DNA of 64,000 bases, from assembly GCA_011525625.1 (NCBI GenBank), contig WYAX01000015.1, forward strand, positions 124,001-188,000, read 5' to 3'. The notes under the pieces were generated by a model that saw only the letters and a program-made list of their open reading frames with translations, was not told the DNA's origin and did no database searches. Shown one piece after another: positions 52,728 to 61,252 of the stretch (positions are counted from its first letter, which is position 1; each line of letters begins with the position of its first letter). The position numbers and the translations under genes are program-made. This DNA comes from Nitrospira defluvii. Its GTDB lineage: Bacteria > Nitrospirota > Nitrospiria > Nitrospirales > Nitrospiraceae.

Positions 52728-54029
52728 GTGAAAGAACTTCGTCTGCTCCAACCCATCGATCCGTCGACGCTCGAACAAGAAACGCTGCGAATTTACGATG
52801 TGTGCGATGGCTGTCGTCGCTGTTTTAATCTGTGTCCATCCTTCAATACGTTGCTGGATCGGATCGATGAATATGACAGCGACGTGGCGAAGTTGACCCC
52901 CGCGGATCATCACCGCGTCGTCGATGAGTGTTACTACTGCAAACTGTGCTTCAACCATTGCCCCTACACGCCGCCGCATCAATATGGGATCGACTTTCCG
53001 CTCTTGATGGCAGTGTGGAAAAAACGACTGGCAGCGGAACGAGGCACCAGGTGGCGAGACTGGCTCCTGACGAGGACCGACTTGCTGGGGCGACTGAACA
53101 GTGCGTTCGCGCCGTTGGTCAATTGGGGACTTGCGCAGGGATGGGTGCGCGGGCTCATGCAGTCCCTTCTGGGAGTGCACCGTGAGCGCCAGGTGTTGCA
53201 CTATCAGCGTGAGACATTTGTGCGGTGGTGGGGGCAGTGGGTGAGAAGCCGCAAGCCGGCGACGGGAAAGAAGGCGGCGTTGTTCGCCGGCTGTTTGGTC
53301 AACTATCAGGCTACCGATGTCGGTAAGGCGGCCGTGCAGGTCCTCGAAAAAAACAATGTCCATGTGGAGTTGCCGGACCAGTCGTGCTGTGGGATGCCGT
53401 CGTTTGATATCGGGGACACGGAGGCGATGGTTGCGGCGGCGGAACGGACGGTCGCGTCCCTGAAGCCATGGGTCGACCAGGGCTACGATGTTGTGGTCCC
53501 CACCCCCAGTTGCAGCCTGATGATCAAACGTGAATATGCGGGCATCCTGGCGGGGGACGATGCTCAGCGCGTCGCAAATCAGACCTACGACATCTGTGAA
53601 TACCTCATGAAGCTTAAGCGTGAGGGGGGATTGTCGACGGACTTCACCAGGAATCCAGGTCGGGTTGCCTACCAAATGCCCTGTCACTTACGAGACCAGA
53701 ACATCGGCTTCAAATCCAAAGAATTGATGGAGTGCTCCGGGGCGAAAGTTGAGCTGATAGAGAAATGTTCCGGCCATGATGGGTCTTGGTCGGCCAAGAC
53801 GGAATTTTTCCCACTGTCGATGAAAATCGCGCAGAAGGCGGTCCGTCTGGTGGAGCAGGTCCCGGCAGACCTGGTTGCGTCCGATTGTCCGTTGGCAGGG
53901 TTGCAGTTGGATCAAGCCGGGGCTGCTGCCCATGTCGGAGGAAGGTCCACACGACATCCCATTCAGATTGTCCGTGATGCCTATGGGTTGCCGAGTGATC
54001 CGCCGGCTTCTTCGGGTGGGCACAGATAA
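52728..54029 (+). CDS. Two-cluster Fe-S protein with CCG domains (GlpC/HdrB-like)
   Basis: A 433-residue cytoplasmic protein. The N-terminus has two 4Fe-4S motifs, CDGCRRCFNLCP (about 25-36) and CYYCKLCFNHCP (about 68-79). The C-terminal two-thirds contains CCG-type domains: LFAGCLVNYQ, then the cysteine set DQSCCGMPSFD (about 223-233), VVPTPSCSLM, and a second set around MPCHLRDQ, KCSGHDGSW and DCPLAG. These bind an unusual Fe-S cluster in HdrB-like proteins and are typical of GlpC/LutA relatives. GTG 52728 is preferred. It sits between rubrerythrin and DUF3501 in one run, so it likely donates electrons to rubrerythrin. Confidence 0.82.
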   Translation: MKELRLLQPIDPSTLEQETLRIYDVCDGCRRCFNLCPSFNTLLDRIDEYDSDVAKLTPADHHRVVDECYYCKLCFNHCPYTPPHQYGIDFPLLMAVWKKRLAAERGTRWRDWLLTRTDLLGRLNSAFAPLVNWGLAQGWVRGLMQSLLGVHRERQVLHYQRETFVRWWGQWVRSRKPATGKKAALFAGCLVNYQATDVGKAAVQVLEKNNVHVELPDQSCCGMPSFDIGDTEAMVAAAERTVASLKPWVDQGYDVVVPTPSCSLMIKREYAGILAGDDAQRVANQTYDICEYLMKLKREGGLSTDFTRNPGRVAYQMPCHLRDQNIGFKSKELMECSGAKVELIEKCSGHDGSWSAKTEFFPLSMKIAQKAVRLVEQVPADLVASDCPLAGLQLDQAGAAAHVGGRSTRHPIQIVRDAYGLPSDPPASSGGHR

Positions 54030-54053
54030 GAGAGGGAGCATGTGAGGAACGTC

Positions 54054-54641
54054 ATGATGCAACCGCTGACGCAGGCTGATGTATTGAGTTCGGACGAGTA
54101 CGAACGACAGCGCGAGCCGTATCGGCAGAGCATTATTGAGCTCAAGCGTCGCCGGCGGATCTCTGTGGGTGACAAAATCACTCTCGTCTTCGAGAATCGC
54201 GAGACCTTACGGTTCCAAGTTCAAGAAATGATCCGGGTGGAACGTATCGTGGACCCGCAGAAGATCCAGGAGGAGTTGGATGTCTATAACGCCCTGTTGC
54301 CTGCTCCCGGTGAGTTGAGCGCGACGCTCTTGATCGAACTGACGGATTCGAACACGATGAAGCAGTGGCTCGATCTTTTTATGGGGCTCGATCATGGCGA
54401 GAAGGTCGGGTTGCGAGCTGGGAGCGAAGTGATCTACGGGGAATTCGAAGGCGGGCATAGCCATGAGACAAAAATCAGCGCGGTGCATTTTGTGCGATTC
54501 CGTCCGACTCCCGCTATGGTTGCCACCCTGGCCGACCCAGCCGCACGCGTAGCTCTGTCCGTTCATCATCCCGGCTACGATGCCGAAGTCGAGGCCCCAT
54601 GGATTATGCGTCAGGAGTGGTTGGCTGACATACAGGCATGA
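54054..54641 (+). CDS. DUF3501 family protein
   Basis: A 195-residue soluble protein; blocks PYRQSIIELKRRRRISVGDK, FENRETLRFQVQEMIRVERI and LMRxxWL-like IMRQEWLADIQA identify DUF3501. It follows the Fe-S protein by 24 bases, and the set rubrerythrin, Fe-S protein and DUF3501 is a recurring gene neighbourhood. Function not known. ATG 54054 has GAGGAA upstream; GTG 54042 is another possible start. Confidence 0.8.
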   Translation: MMQPLTQADVLSSDEYERQREPYRQSIIELKRRRRISVGDKITLVFENRETLRFQVQEMIRVERIVDPQKIQEELDVYNALLPAPGELSATLLIELTDSNTMKQWLDLFMGLDHGEKVGLRAGSEVIYGEFEGGHSHETKISAVHFVRFRPTPAMVATLADPAARVALSVHHPGYDAEVEAPWIMRQEWLADIQA

Positions 54642-54725
54642 GTGTCGAGTTTTAATTGTCAGTTTTAAGTCAGGATTCATTTATAATCACCGCATTCACC
54701 AATCACAACTTAGAACGATGGTGCT

Positions 54726-55478
54726 ATGGCCTCCGTACTCCTCAATAAACGCATAGAGTTTTGCGCTTCTCACCGTTATCACAAACCCGAGTGGGATGCG
54801 GTGAAGAACCGGACGACGTTCGGTGCCTGTAATAACGATCCGGGGCATGGCCATAACTATATGCTGGAAGTGACCGTAGCGGGTGAAGTTGATTCACGAA
54901 CCGGCATGGTCGTGAATCTGTTCGATCTGAAGGTCGTGTTGTTGCAGGTGCTGGAAGAGTTTGATCACAAACATCTCAACCTCGACCTGCCTTATTTCAA
55001 GGAACAGATTCCGACCTCTGAAAACATCGCGCGTGTACTCTGGGACAAACTCAGCGCCCAGCGGGACATCGGCACGCTGCAACGGTTGTCTCTCTATGAG
55101 GACGAGGATTTGTGCGCAGATCTCACAGCGGAGGCCGGGCTGGATCTGGCGTCGGTCACCAGGCGCTATTCATTTACTGCCGTCCATGAAGGCCACCGCG
55201 GACACACCTGGGATATGTTTGTGTCGGTGCATGGGCCGATCGACCGAGAGACCGGGATGGTGACCGATATTGTCGCGCTGGATCGTTTGGTCCATGACCG
55301 AGTCCTCGTGCCATTCGAAGGCCGCGATCTCCGTATTGCGCTCGCGACGCCATCCGTCACGGGAGAATATCTGGCCAAAGCCGTGTGGGATCGAATCGTC
55401 TCGGCGGTGCCGGCGGGGCGACTGCAACTCGTCAAGCTGGTCCAAACTCGCGACCTCTCCTACGAATACTGCGGGTGA
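54726..55478 (+). CDS. Fused tandem 6-pyruvoyltetrahydropterin synthase-like protein
   Basis: A 250-residue protein composed of two PTPS/QueD-like domains. The first (1-125) is complete: zinc His16, His41 and His43 (from CASHRYHKPEW and GHGHNYMLEV) and catalytic Cys35 in FGACNNDPGHGH. The second (about 145-250) keeps His in TAVHEGHRGHTWDMF and the metal-site His pair, but lacks the insertion carrying the catalytic Cys. Single-domain QueD acts in queuosine/preQ0 synthesis, PTPS in tetrahydropterin synthesis. A fused pseudo-dimer may have one active site per pair. No queCEF genes are adjacent. Confidence 0.82.
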   Translation: MASVLLNKRIEFCASHRYHKPEWDAVKNRTTFGACNNDPGHGHNYMLEVTVAGEVDSRTGMVVNLFDLKVVLLQVLEEFDHKHLNLDLPYFKEQIPTSENIARVLWDKLSAQRDIGTLQRLSLYEDEDLCADLTAEAGLDLASVTRRYSFTAVHEGHRGHTWDMFVSVHGPIDRETGMVTDIVALDRLVHDRVLVPFEGRDLRIALATPSVTGEYLAKAVWDRIVSAVPAGRLQLVKLVQTRDLSYEYCG

Positions 55479-55656
55479 GCCGCAGCAACTGGCAGGTCTG
55501 CTCTCTGTCAGGCTTCTGATCTTCAGCCAGTACCCCATCCGCTTCATCCCGTCCCGTCTCTAATCAGCAGGGTAGTCGCATCCACGTTATGCGACTGGAT
55601 TTTGCCAGAGTACTCGACCGGCTGACAGTGAGCCTATCGAGGGGATCGTGAGGATC

Positions 55657-55986
55657 TTACCCGCGGACTAGGACGTAGGCCAATGTCGCCAGAGAAAGCA
55701 GTGCAATCGCGACCAGGAGGCTCCGAGCCACAGAGAGCGATCGTTGTGTTGTGCGCAAGGCCGCCTGGAGCTCTTCGATCGTGTTGGCTTGAACCGCGAT
55801 GGTGCGTTGATGGGCATCGACTTGTTCGTGAAGCGCGGCGACAATCGGGTCGACAGTGGTCGGCGGTTCGGCGGGAACCGGCGTGCGAAGGCGGCCGAGG
55901 GTCTTTAATAGCTCAGGGGCGTTGTCCACGACCACGGGCAGCAACTTCTTGGCAACCTGCAGCGCGGCGATCCACGGAATGTTCAT
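55657..55986 (-). CDS. Small protein with coiled coil and C-terminal membrane anchor
   Basis: A 109-residue protein: an N-terminal amphipathic helix (LQVAKKLLPVVVDNAPELLK), a coiled-coil-like region (VAALHEQVDAHQRTIAVQAN, then TIEELQAALRTT) and a C-terminal membrane helix (LLVAIALLSLATLAYVLVRG). Tail-anchored topology. No family recognised. It is divergent from the motor-like gene at 56253, with about 265 bases between. Confidence 0.55.
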   Translation of the reverse strand: MNIPWIAALQVAKKLLPVVVDNAPELLKTLGRLRTPVPAEPPTTVDPIVAALHEQVDAHQRTIAVQANTIEELQAALRTTQRSLSVARSLLVAIALLSLATLAYVLVRG

Positions 55987-56252
55987 GCCGACCTATCCAA
56001 ACCGTTGTTCAAACATACTCCTGCCTATTCATGACACAGGGGAGATGCCCAAATCCACCTGCCGTGAGGCGGCAAAAAACTCCTGCCTGTCCCGGTAGTT
56101 CTTGCCGGGTGACCTTGTTCTTCCCAGGGCACACTCTTTCAACTGACTGAATTGTGGCCAGTTTCAGGAGGAGGTTCCTCTGGCTCGATTGTTGAACAGA
56201 GTGATTCCCGGTGTGGTCGCAAGCTTGGGTCTTTTCTGGAGGAACGGGCGTC

Positions 56253-57479
56253 ATGATGTCTATCTGGGAATTCTTCGGCCGAGATATAACGCTCTTCGGT
56301 GAACTTCACAGCCCGATGTTGAGCTGGCTTGGCTCAGGCGGGTTGATCACTCTATTTCTCTGGCATGCCGGACGGTTGATGTCGGCCATCTCCAGTGGAC
56401 AGGCCTGTTACATGCGTGTGTGGCCCGCACTGGAGCGTCTCGCCGTCAGCCGAAAAAGTCTCCAGGCCGAATGGCTGGTGGTCCCACATCTGAGGGAGGT
56501 CAAGCAAGCAGCGAATCAAAGCGGCGCACAACCAGAACGGGTCGATCTGGACGATCTCCACACGTTGGACAAGGCGATGCGTTGCGAGCCGCGCCTTGAG
56601 CAAGCCTGGTTACACTTTCGAAAGACCTTTGTCGTGGAGCGTACCGCGTGGTTCATCGAACCGAAAGTGTTCGCGACCCGGACGGCAGCGGAATTTTTCC
56701 CGCGCGATCTGCTGAATAGCCGGTTGAATCTAGCCTTCTACCATCAGTTTCCGTCGTTGATTACGGGGGGCGGGTTGTTGTTCACGTTCCTGGCCATTCT
56801 CATCGGCCTGAGTAAGCTGCATGCGGATGGATCTCATATCGTCGGCATTCAGGGGTTGATCAACGGGTTGGCCGGAAAGTTTCTGACGTCGATTGTGGGA
56901 TTGCTCTGTGCCAATGTGTTTGTGTTGCTTGAGAAGTCGGCCTTGCACCGCCTGGCGACGACTCAGCAGCAGTTTGTGACGATGGTCGATGAGCTCTTTC
57001 CTCGCAAAACCATGGAGCAAATGTTGGAGAACTTCACCCCGGGGACTGGGTCCACGAAAGCTTCAGCCGGCAAGGGCGTGATTCCCGGCGATCTCGGGGA
57101 TCGACTAGTCGGGACCCTGACCGATCGCTTGAATCCCACCGTCATTGCGCTGAGGGAGGCTGTAGAAGCGCTGGGTCGGCGGGATCACGGTGGTCGCGCT
57201 GCAGCTCCGGATCGGCTGGCAGAGGACTTGTCACGGGTCATGCAGCAGACGATGGCGACGCCGATCCAAGAATTGAATCAGGCGATTCAGACGCTGGCCC
57301 GTTCTGTTGAAGACCTCAAGCAGGAGCGTCACTCGGCCGCTCCCGAAGAGGAGCTGACCATGTTCGATGACGAGGTGCCGCTGCAGGGGGATGAGGACGT
57401 CATCCCGGATGACAGTATGCGTGGGTTGCGCTGGTTTGCCAACTGGCGGCAAGGGGCTGCCATAAAGGAGGCGGCCTGA
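56253..57479 (+). CDS. MotA/ExbB-like membrane motor subunit resembling ZorA
   Basis: A 408-residue inner membrane protein. There are three likely membrane helices: one near the N-terminus (SWLGSGGLITLFLWHAGR), and the pair FPSLITGGGLLFTFLAILIG and TSIVGLLCANVFVLLEK in the MotA/TolQ/ExbB arrangement. The cytoplasmic tail (about 250-408) is predicted helical. Together with the OmpA-domain protein one base downstream it looks like a proton-driven stator pair, closest in layout to ZorA/ZorB of Zorya defence rather than flagellar MotA/B, as no flagellar genes are near. ATG 56253 has GGAGGAAC about 10 bases upstream. Shorter than typical ZorA (about 700 residues). Confidence 0.65.
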   Translation: MMSIWEFFGRDITLFGELHSPMLSWLGSGGLITLFLWHAGRLMSAISSGQACYMRVWPALERLAVSRKSLQAEWLVVPHLREVKQAANQSGAQPERVDLDDLHTLDKAMRCEPRLEQAWLHFRKTFVVERTAWFIEPKVFATRTAAEFFPRDLLNSRLNLAFYHQFPSLITGGGLLFTFLAILIGLSKLHADGSHIVGIQGLINGLAGKFLTSIVGLLCANVFVLLEKSALHRLATTQQQFVTMVDELFPRKTMEQMLENFTPGTGSTKASAGKGVIPGDLGDRLVGTLTDRLNPTVIALREAVEALGRRDHGGRAAAPDRLAEDLSRVMQQTMATPIQELNQAIQTLARSVEDLKQERHSAAPEEELTMFDDEVPLQGDEDVIPDDSMRGLRWFANWRQGAAIKEAA

Positions 57480-57480
57480 G

Positions 57481-58233
57481 ATGCACACGAATTCGTCGGT
57501 GGATTCCCCGGAACATTCGTCGGTGTTGACCATCGGGGTGACGGACTTGATGACCTCATTGGCCGTGATTTTTATCCTCCTGTTCAGCGCGTATGTCACC
57601 AAGGTCTCCGAAACGGACGCGCAGACGAAGGCGTCGATCCCCGACCCCACGCCTGAGCCACGTGCGACAAAGAGAACGACGGAGGATATCAGAGGGGTGT
57701 TGCGGGATCATTTCCAGCGGTTTGATTTGTCGTTGGATGCCGATTCAACGGATCCCCATGTGGTACGCATTGTCGTGCCCGATGCCTTGTTGAACTTTGA
57801 GTTCGGGAAGGGAACGCTCTCCATGGTCGCTGATCAATTCCTCGCGGAAGCAATGCCGACGTATGCCGCGCTCTTGTGCGGCGCCATGCGGGATCGCATT
57901 GATTCGCTGGTGATCGAAGGGCATACCGACGATCGAGGGTCGGATATCTATAATCTGAAACTGAGCCAGGAACGCTCGCTCAATGTGATGGTCAAGGGGC
58001 TGGAGGTCATCAAAGATTCAGCGCCCTGGGCCTATCGTTGCTTCCAGGAGAAGACTTCCGCTAGTGGTCGAGGGCGACAGGACTTGGTGCTGGATCAATC
58101 CCGCGAGCTGGACCGGGAGAAGAGTCGACGGGTTGTGTTTAAGATTCGCCTGCGATCGATGGACCAATTGGCAGAAGCGAGTCACCTTATGCAACCACTG
58201 GAATCCGCGACAGTCAGTTCTCGCCTGTTCTAG
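57481..58233 (+). CDS. OmpA-domain MotB-like protein resembling ZorB
   Basis: A 250-residue protein with a single N-terminal membrane helix bearing an ion-path Asp (GVTDLMTSLAVIFILLFSAY, Asp22), then a peptidoglycan-binding OmpA domain (about 90-230) with FEFGKGTLSMVADQFL, VIEGHTDDRGSDIYNLKLSQ and KSRRVVFKIRL. This is the MotB/ZorB architecture: Asp in the channel helix, OmpA anchoring the stator to the cell wall. AAAGGAGG before ATG 57481, one base after its partner gene. No ZorC, ZorD or ZorE gene follows; the next gene is on the other strand. Confidence 0.7.
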   Translation: MHTNSSVDSPEHSSVLTIGVTDLMTSLAVIFILLFSAYVTKVSETDAQTKASIPDPTPEPRATKRTTEDIRGVLRDHFQRFDLSLDADSTDPHVVRIVVPDALLNFEFGKGTLSMVADQFLAEAMPTYAALLCGAMRDRIDSLVIEGHTDDRGSDIYNLKLSQERSLNVMVKGLEVIKDSAPWAYRCFQEKTSASGRGRQDLVLDQSRELDREKSRRVVFKIRLRSMDQLAEASHLMQPLESATVSSRLF

Positions 58234-58420
58234 CCCGCATTATGCATGACGTGTCTGCTGCCAGCACCGATTCATGGCTGCGACGGGCCTTCGTCCGGCG
58301 GGCTCGCCCCTCGGATCCTCAACGTCCTGCACGAGTACACGTCGGATCCTTCCGGCTCCGCGCACCGGTTTCCCAACATGACTCGGCGATTTCGCGACGA
58401 ACCGTCATGAATAATGCGGA

Positions 58421-59269
58421 CTAGCGGCTGCCGGCCTGTTGTGCGTCCCTTGCACAACGAAATCCCACATCGTTTCGTTTGGCGTCGGGTGCGTATCCGG
58501 CGCGATTCGCGGATCGTATCGCCTTCGAGTCGTTATTCCAGGCGCCTCCCCGCAAGCTTCGTAGTGGACCGGCTTTGGGGCCGGTCGGATTGTCGCGCGG
58601 GCTGAATTGGTAGTAGGTGGAGTCGTACCAGTCGGCCACCCACTCCCAAAGGTTGCCGGCCAGGTCGTAGATTCCGTTGGGGGTCCTACCGAGTTCTAAC
58701 TGTCCCACATTGCTTACGGTGTCATAGCCTCGCCACGCGGTTTGTCCTGCGGTTGTGTGCCCTTTTGTCGGGCGTGCGTGGCCCCAGGGATAGGTGCGGC
58801 CTTCGGTGCCGCGTGCCGCAAACTCCCATTCCGCTTCGGTCGGTAGTCGTTTCCCCACCCATCGGCAGTAGTCGCGTGCATCGAACCAGCTCACGCCGAG
58901 GACCGGCTTCCGTGCGTGAGTATTGAGGTTCGCTTCGTGCCACTTGAAGGGCGGGTCCGGCTTTTGGGCATGAAGAAATTCAGCGTAGTGAGACACCGTC
59001 ACTTCATAGGCATCCAGGTAGAAGGCATTGACCGTGACTCGATGGACCGGCTGTTCATCATCCTGTCCGCGATCGTCTCCCATGGCGAACTCGCCGGTGG
59101 GGACCAGAATCATCGGTGCATCACGGGCCGGGTTGCCGGAGGCGGAATGTGATTGGAATGAATGGGGGGGTGATGGTTGCACGGCGAGGTCGTGGCTGCG
59201 GCTGAGGTCGGCGCATACGGCCGACAGGAGCACGGCCACATGGTAGGTGAACAAAGAAATACGTCGCAT
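58421..59269 (-). CDS. Exported SUMF1/formylglycine-generating-enzyme-like protein
   Basis: A 282-residue protein with a signal-like N-terminus and the FGE-sulfatase fold: MILVPTGEFAMGDD, HRVTVNAFYLDAYEVT, RLPTEAEWEFAARG, and NLWEWVADWYDS followed by LRGGAWNNDS and DVGFRCARD. The active-site Cys pair of true formylglycine-generating enzymes is not both present (only the Cys in GFRCARD is in place), so a non-catalytic or alternative role such as EgtB/GldK-like is possible. It is convergent with the motor genes. Confidence 0.8.
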   Translation of the reverse strand: MRRISLFTYHVAVLLSAVCADLSRSHDLAVQPSPPHSFQSHSASGNPARDAPMILVPTGEFAMGDDRGQDDEQPVHRVTVNAFYLDAYEVTVSHYAEFLHAQKPDPPFKWHEANLNTHARKPVLGVSWFDARDYCRWVGKRLPTEAEWEFAARGTEGRTYPWGHARPTKGHTTAGQTAWRGYDTVSNVGQLELGRTPNGIYDLAGNLWEWVADWYDSTYYQFSPRDNPTGPKAGPLRSLRGGAWNNDSKAIRSANRAGYAPDAKRNDVGFRCARDAQQAGSR

Positions 59270-59426
59270 GGTGTGGTACCCAAACGATGGAGTGTGGCAT
59301 CAGATAGGGACGTCAGCAGTCATTGTATCCGCTTTGTGTGAGGAAGTGTGGGGCCTGAGCACGTTTTGATGGAGCGGGAGGCTCAACTGAGAGAGGGGAC
59401 TGCCCAGTGTCGGCACTGGGAGAGCG

Positions 59427-59759
59427 TTATTTCAGGAGGTGATCGTTGATGAGGGCGGCGAGTTCTGCCGGCTCAACAACGCCTTCACGAGTGAGGAGGA
59501 GTTTTCCGTGCGCAAAGAAGTGGGTGGTGGGATAGGTTTCGAACGTATGGGCCTTCTTGATCTCGCGGCATCGGCCGGGGACGTGCATCTTGGCCTTGCC
59601 GATCTTGATGTTCGGGAACTTGGCGGCGGTCTCTTCCAAAATCGGATCGTATTGCTTGCAGGGCTCGCAAGTCGCTAAGCCATACGCAACCACGGCTCCG
59701 GCGCTGTCGGTAAATTCTTTGTAGTTCTCGTCTCTAACGTCTTGCACTGTGCCGGTCAT
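59427..59759 (-). CDS. Thioredoxin-family protein with CEPC active site
   Basis: A 110-residue thioredoxin fold: VVAYGLATCEPCKQYDPILE carries the CxxC in the form CEPC; cis-Pro in ETYPTTHFFAHG. Canonical thioredoxin is CGPC; the Glu should make the site more oxidising or alter partner choice. No signal peptide, so cytoplasmic. The peroxiredoxin gene upstream on the same strand is a likely partner. Confidence 0.85.
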   Translation of the reverse strand: MTGTVQDVRDENYKEFTDSAGAVVAYGLATCEPCKQYDPILEETAAKFPNIKIGKAKMHVPGRCREIKKAHTFETYPTTHFFAHGKLLLTREGVVEPAELAALINDHLLK

Positions 59760-59782
59760 GCGCTCTCCTCAGGGTGAGCAAT

Positions 59783-59819
59783 GATCGAGCGGGAGGTTCT
59801 TAATGCCCCCCGCTCGATC
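59783..59819 (-). terminator. Hairpin between peroxiredoxin and thioredoxin genes
   Basis: GATCGAGCGGGAGG (59783-59796) pairs with CCCCCCGCTCGATC (59806-59819), 11 perfect base pairs plus extensions. It lacks a following T-run on either strand, so it is more likely an mRNA-stabilising or partially terminating element between the two genes than a full terminator. Confidence 0.45.
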
Positions 59820-59830
59820 GCTTCGGAAAT

Positions 59831-60301
59831 TTAGCTCAATTTCGCGAGGGCTTCGAGAATCTCCTTGTCTTCCCGCGCTACCTTGATTTCCTGCACCTTC
59901 ACGTAGGCCACTTTGCCGTTCTTATCGACGATGACCGTTGCGCGCTTGCCGCAATTCAGCGGTTCGAAATACAGACCATACTTCTTGACGACTTCACGAT
60001 TGAAGTCGGAGAGGAGACGATGCTTCAGATCCAATGAATCCGCCCAGGCCTTGTGGGAGAAGAAGCTGTCGCAGCTGATCCCGAAGAGCTCAGCGTGGGC
60101 ACTCTGAAACTTCGGGAAGTCATCGGTCAGACACTTGTTCTCGCCCTGACAGACCGGGCTCCAGTCGAGCGGGTAAAACGCGAGGACGACATTGCTCTTG
60201 CCTCGGTAATCGCTCAGCTTGACGTCCTTCTGGTCCTGATCCTTTAATGTGAAATCCGGCGCGGTATCGCCGACCTTAATTTCTGCAGCCACATCGCTCA
60301 T
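59831..60301 (-). CDS. Peroxiredoxin (AhpC/TSA family, BCP/AhpE-like)
   Basis: A 156-residue thiol peroxidase. Peroxidatic Cys is in [17 protein letters not shown] (about Cys50), with the Thr/Ser-Pro-x-Cys environment (here SPVC). Other blocks are [15 protein letters not shown] and [19 protein letters not shown], a potential resolving Cys. ATG 60301 is chosen because AGGAGG lies upstream; the frame runs to 60418. The neighbouring thioredoxin probably recycles it. Confidence 0.88.
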   Translation of the reverse strand: MSDVAAEIKVGDTAPDFTLKDQDQKDVKLSDYRGKSNVVLAFYPLDWSPVCQGENKCLTDDFPKFQSAHAELFGISCDSFFSHKAWADSLDLKHRLLSDFNREVVKKYGLYFEPLNCGKRATVIVDKNGKVAYVKVQEIKVAREDKEILEALAKLS

Positions 60302-60460
60302 TGAGAATCCTCCTGGGTTAGACCGACAGCACGACGCAAAACTCTTTCGTGGTACCACGCCCAGAAAAACCTTGTCAACGGGGCCAGAAGGCCTACCGGC
60401 GAGAGTAACTTCCCCCAACGCGTTGATTTCACAACGCCTTAGCCCATTCGTGCCGTCGTG

Positions 60461-61216
60461 CTAGCGGGGCGAGATGGCGATTTGCCTGAATGTCACCATG
60501 CGACCGGCCGGTGCGGTCGTGCGATGTTTGATGAAGTGAATGGTGCGGGCAAGGGCGAAGAGATCTAACGCAGTGCCGACCTTTTGGTTGTGTCCAATTC
60601 GCAGGACCTCGTCGGCGGCTGATTCGAGGAGCGCGATCGCGTCGGCTTCCGGGAGGCCGCGTGGTTGGATCAGCTCCAGCTCATCCATGCCGAATTTCGT
60701 CAGGCCGAGGGTGTAATACCAGTCGGAGCCTGCGTCATCGGTCTCCTGATGGTGGACGGTGACATGGTCCCGCGTCACGAAGACCGTTAACGGCCGGTCG
60801 TTCCAGTCGGAAGGATTCAGATACTCATGGCAGGCGACGTCGAACGCGGTGCCGTCGGTGAGTAACGTCAGACCACGGGCAAGTCGGGCAGCAACCAGTA
60901 CGGTGTCCCCTCTGTTGCCTGGTGAACTCGCGGACGGCGAGACGACGCCGAGCTGCTGGTGATCCCAGGTGAGGACAGACTGCCAGTGCAGGGCCTCTGT
61001 CTCGGGCAGGCTGGCCAGGACATGGGCGCGCCATGGACCGTGGGAGGCGCTGGCGCGCCCATCCTCGTGACGATCGGTCCACAGGAGTGGCCCTCCGTAG
61101 TGGACGTCGTACCAGACGGTCAGTTCGTCGAGCGTCGGTGGGATCCCTCGATAGCCGATCACATACAACGGCAACTTGGCGGGTGCAGGCTTCGGGAATT
61201 TTTTCCGAATCTTCAT
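60461..61216 (-). CDS. Hypothetical protein
   Basis: A 251-residue soluble protein with alternating strands and helices. Segments such as PLYVIGYRGIPPTLDELTVWY, VACHEYLNPSDWNDRPLTVF and YTLGLTKFGMDELELIQPRG may represent two similar alpha/beta domains. No signal peptide, transmembrane segment or known motif. It lies between the peroxiredoxin and typA genes on the same strand. Confidence 0.5.
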   Translation of the reverse strand: MKIRKKFPKPAPAKLPLYVIGYRGIPPTLDELTVWYDVHYGGPLLWTDRHEDGRASASHGPWRAHVLASLPETEALHWQSVLTWDHQQLGVVSPSASSPGNRGDTVLVAARLARGLTLLTDGTAFDVACHEYLNPSDWNDRPLTVFVTRDHVTVHHQETDDAGSDWYYTLGLTKFGMDELELIQPRGLPEADAIALLESAADEVLRIGHNQKVGTALDLFALARTIHFIKHRTTAPAGRMVTFRQIAISPR

Positions 61217-61252
61217 GCCGTCCGCACGTCAGGCCCTGCGCACTCGTCGGGG

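Noticed and set aside
58421-59269. SUMF1-like protein as a sulfatase activator
   Set aside because: The active-site Cys pair is incomplete and no sulfatase gene is present.
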